Numbered from the stretch's first letter, positions 40,282 through 48,583 are shown. The stretch: 64,000 bases of DNA from Flavobacterium sp. CS20 (GCF_018080005.1 NZ_CP073015.1:1550001-1614000), one strand, 5' to 3'. Notes: generated by a model not told the origin, from the letters alone. Numbers and translations are program-made.

Positions 40282-40347
40282 CATGTAGTTGCTCGTGGGG
40301 ATACATTAGGTTTATAAAATAGGTAAAAGTAAAAACTAATTAGAGTT

Positions 40348-40430
40348 GAGCTCAACCCCAAATATATGATTCGATTGGCTAAAGATTTTAGAACAAAAAT
40401 TATTAATCCGTGAAGTTGAAGGTTTATCCT
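40348..40430 (+). repeat. Direct repeat copy B (ynjB end plus permease start)
   Basis: The sequence repeats 36792-36874 with few mismatches. It contains the last about 20 codons of ynjB, whose TGA overlaps the GTG start of the permease (CCGTGAAG). The permease reading frame continues normally from this copy. Confidence 0.85.
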
Positions 40431-41270
40431 ATTTTTATTAAGCTATTGTTTTGGCTACTGATTGTACTATTTGTGCTTGCAGGGTTGGGCTATGCGTTAA
40501 GTTATAGTTTGGGTTTAATAGGTTTATTGTCCAAAGGTTTCACATTTGAATATTGGCAAAAGGCTTTGACATCGCAAAGTTTATGGGCGAGTTTTTTATA
40601 CAGTTTAAGCATTGGTTTTGTCAGTGTTTTTATCAGTTTGTGTTTTGCGGTGAGTATGGCCTTAAGTTGGAATAAAAGTATTCAAAAGGGTCGGTTAAGC
40701 TATTTTATCTTTTTGCCTTTGTGTTTTCCAGCAACGGTGATGGCGTTTGTGGTTTTACAATGGCTTTCGCCATCGGGTTGGTTTTCTCGAATGGCTTTTG
40801 AATTGGGATTTATCAATAGTCTAAATGCTTTTCCAAATCTGGTCAGAGATTTTTATGGCATCGGAATTATTGTATGTAGCGTGCTGTTGATTACGCCGTT
40901 TTTTACCATTTTGATGTCTAATATTTATAGAAATGAAAACCTTTTACATTTAGAAAATTTATCTAAAACATTCGGGGCATCAACGGCTAAAACCCTGAAA
41001 CGAGTAACGCTTCCGATTTTATTTCAAAAATCAAAAATGACCTTATTATTGTTTGTCATATTTGTGATGGGCTCATATGAAGTGCCACTGATTTTGGGTC
41101 GGCAATATCCGCAAATGGTTTCGGTTGCGATTGTGCAAAAAATCCAAAAATTTAATTTGAATGATATTCCTTTAGGGTTTGCTATGAGCGTGTTGTATGT
41201 CATCTTGGTCGTTTTGATTTTAATGTTGCTTGGAAAACCATCGCGTAAATATTTAAAACCCAATTTTTAA
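40410..41270 (+). CDS. ABC transporter permease, N-terminal-half equivalent of YnjC
   Basis: The protein has 286 residues with six predicted helices, starting at a GTG (VKLKVYPIFIKLLFW). The cytoplasmic EAA-type loop (NLSKTFGASTAKTLKRVTLP) is the contact site for the ATPase. Together with the next gene it corresponds to the two halves of the single fused permease YnjC of E. coli. The GTG overlaps the remnant ynjB stop in the direct repeat. The stop is directly followed by the second permease ATG. Confidence 0.9.
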   Translation: MKLKVYPIFIKLLFWLLIVLFVLAGLGYALSYSLGLIGLLSKGFTFEYWQKALTSQSLWASFLYSLSIGFVSVFISLCFAVSMALSWNKSIQKGRLSYFIFLPLCFPATVMAFVVLQWLSPSGWFSRMAFELGFINSLNAFPNLVRDFYGIGIIVCSVLLITPFFTILMSNIYRNENLLHLENLSKTFGASTAKTLKRVTLPILFQKSKMTLLLFVIFVMGSYEVPLILGRQYPQMVSVAIVQKIQKFNLNDIPLGFAMSVLYVILVVLILMLLGKPSRKYLKPNF

Positions 41271-42032
41271 ATGATGAACAAAGTCTTGAAATACATTTAT
41301 GTTTTGACCGTGGTATTTCCATTGGCATTTTTGTTGGGCTTATCTTTAGCACAGCACTGGCAATTTCCAGAGATTTTACCACAAAAATGGACACTTCAAC
41401 ATTGGGAAAATGGTCTCTTTCAACAAGGTGATATTTTGAAAAGTTTATTGTTGTCACTTGGTTTATCTTTGACATTGGCGAGTTTGGTCAGCATATTAGC
41501 TTTTTTTATATCTAAATACATCGCCTACAGTAAATATCGACAAATTTATATGCGATTAACGCTTGTGCCTTACATTTTATCGCCCGTAGTGTTGGCGGTG
41601 ATATTTCAATATTATTTTACGGTAGCCAATTTGTCTGGCAATTTTATCGGGGTATTGATTGCTCAACTCTTTTTTGCTTTGCCTTTTGGGATTGTCATTT
41701 TCAATAATTTTTGGAACGACAAATTAAAATCTATTGAACAACTCTCATTAGCCCTTGGTGCAAGCTCACGACAAAGTTTAATGAAAGTTATTTTGCCTTT
41801 ATCTAAACCCGTTATTGTGTTATGTTTTTTTCAATCCTTTTTAGTCTCTTGGTTTGAATACGGGCTTACGCAATTTATAGGTTTAGGCAAAGTCAAAACC
41901 CTAACGGTGATGGTGTTTAATTTTATCAATGAAGCCAATCTATTTTATGCCGCTTTGGCTTGTGTTTTGCTCGTCTTACCTCCTATTGTGCTGTTGTATA
42001 TGAATAAAAAAGTTCTAATTTTAGCCCGATGA
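41271..42032 (+). CDS. ABC transporter permease, C-terminal-half equivalent of YnjC
   Basis: The protein has 253 residues with six helices (from YIYVLTVVFPLAFLLGLSLA). The EAA loop is QLSLALGASSRQSLMKVILP. It pairs with the preceding permease to form the membrane channel of the transporter. Its stop overlaps the ATPase start by 4 bp. Confidence 0.92.
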   Translation: MMNKVLKYIYVLTVVFPLAFLLGLSLAQHWQFPEILPQKWTLQHWENGLFQQGDILKSLLLSLGLSLTLASLVSILAFFISKYIAYSKYRQIYMRLTLVPYILSPVVLAVIFQYYFTVANLSGNFIGVLIAQLFFALPFGIVIFNNFWNDKLKSIEQLSLALGASSRQSLMKVILPLSKPVIVLCFFQSFLVSWFEYGLTQFIGLGKVKTLTVMVFNFINEANLFYAALACVLLVLPPIVLLYMNKKVLILAR

Positions 42033-42768
42033 GTCAATCTTTTCTCCGCATACAACAACTCGATAAACGTTTTGGTCAAGACCAGATTTTGCAAAATATC
42101 AATCTTGAGTTAAACGAAGGACAAACCTTAAGCCTTATTGGAGCTTCAGGCAGTGGTAAAACCACTTTGTTGAAAATTATAGCTGGACTTGAAAAATTGA
42201 ATCAAGGGGAAATTTACCTACGGCAAAAACGTATTGATGCACTTTCGCCACAACGACGAAAAATTATTTATTTATATCAAGATGCTTTGTTGTTTCCGCA
42301 CTTATCGGCTTTTGAAAATATTGCTTTTGGATTAAAATTACAAAAAGCAAAAAACATTACAGCACAAGTCAATGCTATGCTTGAAAAACTCGGTATGCAA
42401 GACCAAAGTACAAAATGCCCAACCAACTCTCAGGCGGACAAAAACAACGCATAGCTTTTGGTAGAGCTTTGGTGATTCAACCGCAATTGCTTTTACTTGA
42501 CGAACCATTTGGTGCTTTAGACCCTGAAATTCGGACACATATGCAAAAACTTTTCAAAAGCTTGGTGTCGTCTCAAAATCTATCTGCTATTTTTGTGACT
42601 CACGATTTAAAAGAAGCCATTATCATTGGTGACGAAATTGCTAAAATTGAGCAAGGAAACTTGATACAATACGACTCCAAAAAAGCTTTTTATCAAGATG
42701 AAAAAAGCGGCGTAAACGACGAAATTTTATTTTGGAAACACTTGAAAAACGAAACGAATGAAGACTGA
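42029..42768 (+). CDS. ynjD: ABC transporter ATPase YnjD-like, frameshifted near 42412
   Basis: Walker A is GASGSGKTTLLKIIAG, the Q-loop region is IIYLYQDALLFPHLS, the signature is QLSGGQKQRIAFGRA, Walker B is LLLLDEPFGALDP and the switch is FVTHDLKEA. One A is missing in the AAAA run at 42412-42415, so the first frame stops at 42454 while the true continuation is STKMPNQLSGGQ. With one base restored the protein has 246 residues, the normal length. It energises the two preceding permeases. Confidence 0.9.
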
Positions 42769-43720
42769 TTTTGACCATATTGAATCCCTGTATTGGGTGT
42801 TTACTCAACTCTGCAACGACGATTGTGACCATTGCTACAACGACTCGAGTCCGTTTGGTGCACGTATATCTCAAGACGATTGCTTTAAAATCATAGACCA
42901 TATGCCGAGCAAGATTAATCGGTTAATTTTAAGCGGTGGTGAGCCAATGGCAGATATCAAATTGTTACACGCCATTCTAAACAAAATACAGGACAAATAC
43001 CAGGGTAAAACCCAAATTATGTTGCAGACCAACGGCGATTTGCTGAACACCAAAAAACTTCAAGTGCTTATTGACAAAGGTGTTACACGCTTTGACATTG
43101 CCAGTATAGACCGCTATCATAAACATGCTGGCAATCGCTTGATGGAGTTGGCAGAGATTTTTGAAAGTTGTGGCGTGAATGGCGAAGACAAAGATCCATT
43201 AGTTGACAGCGAAAATTATTTAACTGAAAAAGATTTGAGTTGGGGCTATTGGGGTGCCAACGAAGAGATGTGGATTGGTGGCAATTGGGCACGTGGAAAA
43301 GCTTTAAAAAATGATATCCATTATAAAAATCCCGATCATAATTTCTGCACGATTTTATCAGGTGCAAGAAATTTTCTGGGCGGTTACGATGATATTCCCA
43401 ATGAAATCAGCATCCAATTGTGGCAGATCAATCCGTGTTGTCCTGGCACACATTTCCCTATGGGCGACGCCCGAAAAGAAAAGGTTTCAGACGTGCTTAA
43501 GCGTGCATCACAAAATATTGTATTTAAAGCTTTAAATGATGGCGAACCTTTAAAAATGGGAAAATCACTTGGCGTAAGCGAAGACGAAGCCAAAGCCAAA
43601 AACGACGAATTAGGCAATATCTGTTTGTATTGCGACCATTTTATGAAATGCCATAAAGACGAAATTTTTGATAAAAATGGTGTAAAACCAAATATTGATA
43701 CCGATGTGTTATCCTCTTAA
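42758..43720 (+). CDS. Radical SAM protein with C-terminal Cys cluster, unknown substrate
   Basis: The protein has 320 residues. The SAM-binding [4Fe-4S] motif CNDDCDHC (Cys19, 23, 26) is of the standard CX3CX2C type, followed by the SGGEP motif (59-63). Later Cys pairs (NPCCPGTH, and CLYCDHFMKC near residue 300) could bind a second cluster as in SPASM/twitch proteins. A tandem of Trp/Gly (SWGYWGANEEMWIGGNW) in the middle is unusual. It is not ArsS, whose start I would recognise. It overlaps the ATPase by 11 bp and the rhodanese by 17 bp, so the transporter and this enzyme are probably made together. Confidence 0.8.
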   Translation: MKTDFDHIESLYWVFTQLCNDDCDHCYNDSSPFGARISQDDCFKIIDHMPSKINRLILSGGEPMADIKLLHAILNKIQDKYQGKTQIMLQTNGDLLNTKKLQVLIDKGVTRFDIASIDRYHKHAGNRLMELAEIFESCGVNGEDKDPLVDSENYLTEKDLSWGYWGANEEMWIGGNWARGKALKNDIHYKNPDHNFCTILSGARNFLGGYDDIPNEISIQLWQINPCCPGTHFPMGDARKEKVSDVLKRASQNIVFKALNDGEPLKMGKSLGVSEDEAKAKNDELGNICLYCDHFMKCHKDEIFDKNGVKPNIDTDVLSS

Positions 43721-44201
43721 ATATCTAAGTTTATTTATAATTGGTCTAAGTGGGTTTGCTCAAAACAGCATTGATGACGCTATTCAAAAATACAATTCGG
43801 GTAGTGTAAGCTATATTGAAGTTGAAACCTTAAAAACAAAACTCGACGCTGGAGAAAATATAATCTTATTAGACACGAGAACCAAAGCCGAATACGAAGT
43901 GAGTCATTTAAAAAATGCCATTTGGGTAGGTTATGATAATTTTGAAAAAAAGAACGTAAAACACCTTGACAAAAACACAAAAATAATCGTCTATTGCTCA
44001 ATTGGCGTGCGTTCAGAGCAAATCGGCGAACGTTTGAAAGCAATGGATTTCAATAACATTCGGAATTTACACGGTGGAATTTTCGAATGGGTAAATCGCG
44101 GTTATCCGATTTATAAAAACAACCAGCAAACTCAAAACGTGCATCCTTTTGATGAATTTTGGAGTAAATTTTTGGAACGCGGTAATAAAGTTTTAGAATA
44201 A
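43704..44201 (+). CDS. Exported rhodanese-like protein
   Basis: The protein has 165 residues. A signal peptide (YLSLFIIGLSGFAQ) precedes one rhodanese domain with DTRTKAEYEVSHLKNA, the active-site loop VYCSIGVRSEQ (catalytic Cys) and LHGGIFEWVNRG. It probably transfers or binds sulfane sulfur in the periplasm. E. coli has the exported rhodanese YnjE next to ynjBCD, so the association with this transporter is old. I start at the ATG at 43704, inside the end of the radical SAM gene. Confidence 0.88.
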   Translation: MCYPLKYLSLFIIGLSGFAQNSIDDAIQKYNSGSVSYIEVETLKTKLDAGENIILLDTRTKAEYEVSHLKNAIWVGYDNFEKKNVKHLDKNTKIIVYCSIGVRSEQIGERLKAMDFNNIRNLHGGIFEWVNRGYPIYKNNQQTQNVHPFDEFWSKFLERGNKVLE

Positions 44202-44219
44202 AATCAAGCTCAATCATAT

Positions 44220-44398
44220 CGTCTTTGCGCCTTAGCGACTTTGCGTGATATTTTTAAATATAGATATTGTTTAATGAAAAACTACTTAATCATCTTTATT
44301 TTAAACCATTAAACCATTAAGGCATTAAGAACATTAAGAACAAATAATCCTTAATGCAACTTAACTTCTTAATGGTTAAATTTAAAACGTCAAAAAAA
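44220..44398. repeat. Repeat cluster that duplicated the start of the following gene
   Basis: A CGCAAAGTCGC-type palindrome lies at 44220-44248. It is followed at 44274-44298 by a copy of the first 25 bases of the next gene (one mismatch to 44399-44423). Between the two copies lie ATTAAGG/ATTAAGAA repeats and their inverse (44301-44380). The duplicated gene start is closed by a stop after nine further codons or fewer. Confidence 0.7.
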
Positions 44399-44998
44399 AT
44401 GAAAAACTGCTTAATCATCTTTACGAGAAAACCCGAAAAAGGAAAAGTCAAAACCCGATTAGCACAAGGTGTTGGCGATGATAAAGCTTTAAAGATCTAT
44501 AAGTTTTTATTGCAACACACGGCAAAAGTAACGGCAAAAGTCAAAGCACATAAACAAGTTTATTACACCGAAGCTATTGCTAAAAATGACGTTTGGGATG
44601 ATAATATTTTTGAAAAAAAAGTTCAAATAGATGGCGATTTGGGCGAGAAAATGCAACACGCCATTGAGCAAGCCTTTCAAGATGGATTTGAAAAAGTAAT
44701 CATCATAGGTTCAGATTTGTATGATATCGACCACAATCTGATAGACAACGCATTTGCTGAACTCAGCCAGAATGATATTGTGATTGGTCCAGCTACTGAC
44801 GGCGGATACTATCTTTTGGGAACTAAATCAATTTTTTCTGAAATTTTTAAAAACAAACCTTGGGGAACTGATGAAGTTTTAAACCTTACCCTAAAGAATT
44901 TAAAATCAAAACAAGTAGCTTTGTTAGAAGCAAAAAATGATATAGATTATAAAGAAGATTTAGATAACTTCCCAGAATTAAAAACATTATTAAAATGA
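44399..44998 (+). CDS. TIGR04282/DUF2064 glycosyltransferase-like protein, second copy
   Basis: The protein has 199 residues starting MKNCLIIFTRKPEKGKVKTRLA, with the family motifs VIIIGSDLYDID and GPATDGGYYLLGTK. It is a GT-A-fold transferase of the family tied to arsenosugar formation and radical SAM/selenodomain genes. Its true acceptor here is unknown. An upstream in-frame ATG at 44354 lies in the repeat region and is not used in my call. The stop overlaps the phosphorylase start by 4 bp. Confidence 0.88.
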   Translation: MKNCLIIFTRKPEKGKVKTRLAQGVGDDKALKIYKFLLQHTAKVTAKVKAHKQVYYTEAIAKNDVWDDNIFEKKVQIDGDLGEKMQHAIEQAFQDGFEKVIIIGSDLYDIDHNLIDNAFAELSQNDIVIGPATDGGYYLLGTKSIFSEIFKNKPWGTDEVLNLTLKNLKSKQVALLEAKNDIDYKEDLDNFPELKTLLK

Positions 44999-45804
44999 AA
45001 TACCTAAAAGAAACCACAAAATACCTCAAAGAAAAAGGCTTTAAAAATCCTGAAATTGGCATTATACTTGGCACGGGATTAGGTCAACTATTGGACCAAG
45101 TTAAGATTATTCACGAAGTGAGTTATAACCATATACCGCATTTCCCAACGGCAACAGTTGAATTTCATAAAGGCAAGCTCATATATGGTAAAATTGAGGG
45201 TAAAACCGCCGTGATAATGCAAGGACGATTTCACTTGTATGAAGGTTATGATTTGCTTGATGTGACTTTCCCTGTTAGAATAATGAAGCACCTTGGTGTT
45301 CAAAAGTTACTTGTGTCTAATGCCGCTGGTGCCATCAATCCCAACTTCCAAAAAGGCGACTTAATGCTGATTGACGACCATATCAATTTACTTGGTGGCT
45401 CGCCATTAGCCTACAAAGGCGTTTCTAAACTTGGTAATATTTTTGTAGATATGAGTCGTCCGTATGATAAAAGTATGAGTCAAAATTTGATTAAAATTGC
45501 ACAAGATCAAAACATCAATTTACATCAAGGCGTTTACGCTTCAGTTTTAGAAGCACAACTTGAAACGCGAGCTGAATATCGTTATCTAAAAACCATTGGT
45601 GCCGATGCGGTTGGAATGAGCACCGTGCCAGAAGTGATTGTCGCTAATCATTTACAACTGCCTGTTGTTGCCGTTTCAGTATTAACAGACGAATGCGACC
45701 CCGACAACTTAGAACCCGTAAATGTTGAAGATATTTTAGAAACCGCAAAAATCGCCGAACCTAAAATGGTGAAACTGTTTTGTGAGTTGTTGAAGTTTAT
45801 ATAA
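44995..45804 (+). CDS. Purine nucleoside phosphorylase
   Basis: The protein has 269 residues and cleaves purine nucleosides to base and ribose-1-phosphate. Phosphate and purine site motifs are LGTGLGQLL, MQGRFHLYEGY, SNAAGAINPNFQKGDLM, VLEAQLETRAEYR and GADAVGMSTVPE. It has the trimeric PNP-I/MTAP-type length. It may serve general salvage, or act in the pathway of this locus, where it would remove adenine from a modified nucleoside; the coupling to the TIGR04282 gene favours the second idea but does not prove it. Confidence 0.93.
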   Translation: MKYLKETTKYLKEKGFKNPEIGIILGTGLGQLLDQVKIIHEVSYNHIPHFPTATVEFHKGKLIYGKIEGKTAVIMQGRFHLYEGYDLLDVTFPVRIMKHLGVQKLLVSNAAGAINPNFQKGDLMLIDDHINLLGGSPLAYKGVSKLGNIFVDMSRPYDKSMSQNLIKIAQDQNINLHQGVYASVLEAQLETRAEYRYLKTIGADAVGMSTVPEVIVANHLQLPVVAVSVLTDECDPDNLEPVNVEDILETAKIAEPKMVKLFCELLKFI

Positions 45805-45924
45805 AAATAATTCCGTATAGAACTAACAATAACAACTCAATTATATTTATAAGATTTTATCAAATCAAAATTTAAAAAAAATTAACCAAACAATTAGAAA
45901 AAATAAATTTTGTATTTTTAGAAC

Positions 45925-46623
45925 ATGGTTAGCCAATCAAAGCGTTTTACAATAAAGTCATGGTCAGAAAGCGACAGACCCCGAGAAAAACTGCTTCATA
46001 AAGGGAAGTCTGCTTTGAGCGATGCCGAACTGCTGGCGATTATTATTGGGTCTGGCAATAGGTCTGAAAGTGCGGTAGAACTGTGTAAACGTCTCTTAAA
46101 AGATAAAGACCATCAATTGAGGTTGTTGAGCAAAATGAGTGTAGAAGAGCTACAAGATTATAAAGGTATTGGCGAAGCTAAAGCCATAAGTATTGTTGCG
46201 ACTTTAGAACTTGGTAAACGGCATGGTAATGCAGATTTGCCTATCTTCCCGAAAATTTCATCAAGTTATGATGGCTATAAGGTTATGAAATCAATTATTG
46301 CCGACTTAGAGCACGAAGAGTTTTGGGTCTTGTTGTTAGACAATTCTAATAAAGTCATTAACAAACAGCAAATAAGTAAAGGTGGTATTACTAGCACTAC
46401 AGTCGATATAAGATTAATCTTTAAAAAAGCACTGTCTTGTGGAGCCGTAGCTTTAATTCTAGCTCATAACCATCCGTCAGGCACTTTAAAACCAAGTCGG
46501 TTGGATATCAAATTAACTGAAAAAATTAAAAAAGCGACAATGTTGATGGATTTCAAACTTTTGGATCATATCATTGTGACAGACAAATCTTATTATAGCT
46601 TTGCTGATCAACAGTTGCTCTAA
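45925..46623 (+). CDS. radC: DNA repair protein RadC family (JAB metalloprotease fold)
   Basis: The protein has 232 residues. An N-terminal helix-hairpin-helix-like part (SDRPREKLLHKGKSALSDAE) precedes the MPN/JAB domain with the zinc site HNHPSG and the downstream Asp in SRLDIKLTEKI. The cellular role of RadC is uncertain despite the name. The next gene begins 3 bp after the stop. Confidence 0.95.
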   Translation: MVSQSKRFTIKSWSESDRPREKLLHKGKSALSDAELLAIIIGSGNRSESAVELCKRLLKDKDHQLRLLSKMSVEELQDYKGIGEAKAISIVATLELGKRHGNADLPIFPKISSSYDGYKVMKSIIADLEHEEFWVLLLDNSNKVINKQQISKGGITSTTVDIRLIFKKALSCGAVALILAHNHPSGTLKPSRLDIKLTEKIKKATMLMDFKLLDHIIVTDKSYYSFADQQLL

Positions 46624-46626
46624 CTT

Positions 46627-47895
46627 ATGGAAATATTAATATACGTACCAGAAATTACACCTCGCATAAATTACACATTTAGGCAGGTCTGTAAACGTAT
46701 TTTGGGATTTAAAATCAACTTTACAACAAAAATAGAAACTTTTATAGCTTATAAAGGAGCAAAATTTTCTTATGCCAATCAAAGATTAGGTAACGAGGTT
46801 TTTATTCAAGCCTGTGGTCTGCTTCAAGAACAAGGTGTTAATGATTTAGAAATCAACGTATCTATTTGGCAAGGTGAACCTTATTTTTTTAAAACTTCTT
46901 TACAAAGTGATATTCCTTATGATATTTTTCTTTGCAGCTTCTTTCTATTAACACGTTATGAAGAGTATTTACCGCATGTCAAAAATCGCATAGGAGACTT
47001 TCCCGCACAAGAAAGTCTCGCTTATAAAAATGGCTTTCTACAAAAACCGATCGTTAATATTTGGATAGACGTGTTTTCAAAAATTTTACAAAACAAGTTT
47101 AAAGACATTAATTTAAATTCAAACTCATCTCAAGTCAATATAATTGTTGCCGTAGAAAAAGCTTTTAAATACAGAAAATATGGAATTTCAAGAAGCATTG
47201 CTGGCTTTGTTGGTGACACTATTCAATTAAAATTTAGTGATGTCTATTCAAGAATAAAAACTTGGTTTTATTCAAATAATGACCCTTTTGATGTTTATGA
47301 TGAACTCATTAGATTTAAAAATGATTATAATGTTGATATGAAGTTTATGTTTTTACTAGGCGATTATAGCATAAACACAAAAAATATCAACCATAGAAAA
47401 AAAATATATCAAAAACTTATAAAGTCTATGGGAGATTATTGTGAAATTGGTTTAATGCCAAGTCATGAAGCAATACATGAGTTTGATATTTTAAATAAAG
47501 AAATTGACCGTTTTGAGAAAATATCTAATCGTGAGTTAGAAAGCATTATGATAAAAGATTATGAATTAAATTTCCCTGATTTCTATATAAGTTTAGACAA
47601 AACAAATATCAAAAAAGATTTCTCGATGGGATATTCTGACCATATTGGTTATAGAGCAGGCACATCTCATTCTTTTTTGTTTTACGACTTAAACTTAGAA
47701 CAGGCTTCACCGATTGAAATACACCCATTTTTTGCAAGCAGTCAAGCACTTAAAAATACAGACATCGAAAAGTTTTATTCTATAAAAAATGAACTGAATT
47801 GTTCATATAATTTACTGATTAGCAATGAAGATTTTTCAAATACTGAATTTAAACAAAAAATTTACCAAATCACAAAACACCTCAAGACATGCTAG
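46627..47895 (+). CDS. Polysaccharide deacetylase-like protein with N-terminal DUF7033
   Basis: The protein has 422 residues. The first about 120 (ILIYVPEITPRINYTFRQV, LLTRYEEYL) fit DUF7033, and the rest follows the NodB-like fold of flavobacterial polysaccharide deacetylases. The expected Asp-Asp motif is not seen (the strand reads VNIIVAVEKAF), and the HPS-type motif is altered to GLMPSHEAI, so it may be inactive or act on another bond. It overlaps the following phosphatase gene by 7 bp. Confidence 0.7.
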   Translation: MEILIYVPEITPRINYTFRQVCKRILGFKINFTTKIETFIAYKGAKFSYANQRLGNEVFIQACGLLQEQGVNDLEINVSIWQGEPYFFKTSLQSDIPYDIFLCSFFLLTRYEEYLPHVKNRIGDFPAQESLAYKNGFLQKPIVNIWIDVFSKILQNKFKDINLNSNSSQVNIIVAVEKAFKYRKYGISRSIAGFVGDTIQLKFSDVYSRIKTWFYSNNDPFDVYDELIRFKNDYNVDMKFMFLLGDYSINTKNINHRKKIYQKLIKSMGDYCEIGLMPSHEAIHEFDILNKEIDRFEKISNRELESIMIKDYELNFPDFYISLDKTNIKKDFSMGYSDHIGYRAGTSHSFLFYDLNLEQASPIEIHPFFASSQALKNTDIEKFYSIKNELNCSYNLLISNEDFSNTEFKQKIYQITKHLKTC

Positions 47896-48569
47896 CACAG
47901 CAACCAAGTGATATTTTTTTTGATTTGGATCACACTTTATGGGATTTTGAAAAAAATTCAGAAATCACTTTCAATTTAATTTTTGAAAAGCATAATCTCA
48001 ACATCAATTTAAATTCGTTTTTGCGTTTGTACAAACCTGTGAATATGAAATATTGGGATTTGTATCGCAAAAATCAAATTGACTCTGAAAGTTTGAGATA
48101 CTACAGACTCAAAGAAGTCTTTGATGCTTTAAATATTGAAAGTGATAAAAAACTCATCGACTTAGTTGCCGAAGAATATATCAACAATTTATCCGATCAA
48201 ACCAATCTCTTTCCCGATGCAGAACAGATCTTAAATTATTTAGCAACCAAATATAGATTACATATCATTACCAATGGCTTTGAAAAAGTTCAACACAAAA
48301 AAATAAAGTCTTCAAAAATTGATCATTTTTTTGAAACGGTAACCACAGCTGAAGGTTCAGGCTACAAAAAACCTGATAAACGCATATTTGAACACGCTTT
48401 AAGAAAAGCAAAAACACATCAAAGCAAAAGTCTTATGATTGGAGACAGTTTAGAAGCCGATATCCAAGGTGCTAAAGATTTCGGAATACCAGCGATTTAT
48501 TTTGGCAAAAAACCTAATTTTGACATCGATTATGTTGAGCGGTTAATAGATTTAAAAAACGTATTATAA
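47889..48569 (+). CDS. YjjG-type HAD phosphatase (noncanonical pyrimidine nucleotidase)
   Basis: The protein has 226 residues with HAD motif I FFDLDHTLWDFEKNS, motif II ITNGFEKVQHKK, the motif III Lys in GYKKPDKRIFEHAL and motif IV MIGDSLEADIQGAK. YjjG proteins dephosphorylate noncanonical pyrimidine nucleotides such as 5-halogenated dUMP. The family assignment is firm, the substrate by analogy. Confidence 0.9.
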   Translation: MLAQQPSDIFFDLDHTLWDFEKNSEITFNLIFEKHNLNINLNSFLRLYKPVNMKYWDLYRKNQIDSESLRYYRLKEVFDALNIESDKKLIDLVAEEYINNLSDQTNLFPDAEQILNYLATKYRLHIITNGFEKVQHKKIKSSKIDHFFETVTTAEGSGYKKPDKRIFEHALRKAKTHQSKSLMIGDSLEADIQGAKDFGIPAIYFGKKPNFDIDYVERLIDLKNVL

Positions 48570-48583
48570 ATTATTTAATTAGT

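Larger units (their letters stand above)
38332..40304 (+). mobile_element. IS66-family insertion sequence with tnpB and tnpC
   Basis: The element is 1973 bp and starts GTATCCC and ends GGGATAC, with imperfect inverted ends sharing GTATCCC, CGA and AACTACAT. It is flanked by the 8-bp direct repeat ATTAGGTT (38324-38331 and 40305-40312). It carries tnpB and a broken tnpC. It is unrelated in ends to the copy at 30.1 kb, so two different IS66-type elements invaded this locus. Confidence 0.9.

Noticed and set aside
42758..43720. Assignment of the radical SAM protein as ArsS of arsenosugar synthesis
   Set aside because: The N-terminal cluster context and the C-terminal part differ from ArsS as I know it, and no ArsM methyltransferase gene lies in the window.
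44301..44380. CRISPR array candidate (ATTAAGG/ATTAAGAA repeats)
   Set aside because: The repeats are short, irregular and partly inverted, with no spacers of constant length. No cas gene is near, and no CRISPR array was seen in the window.
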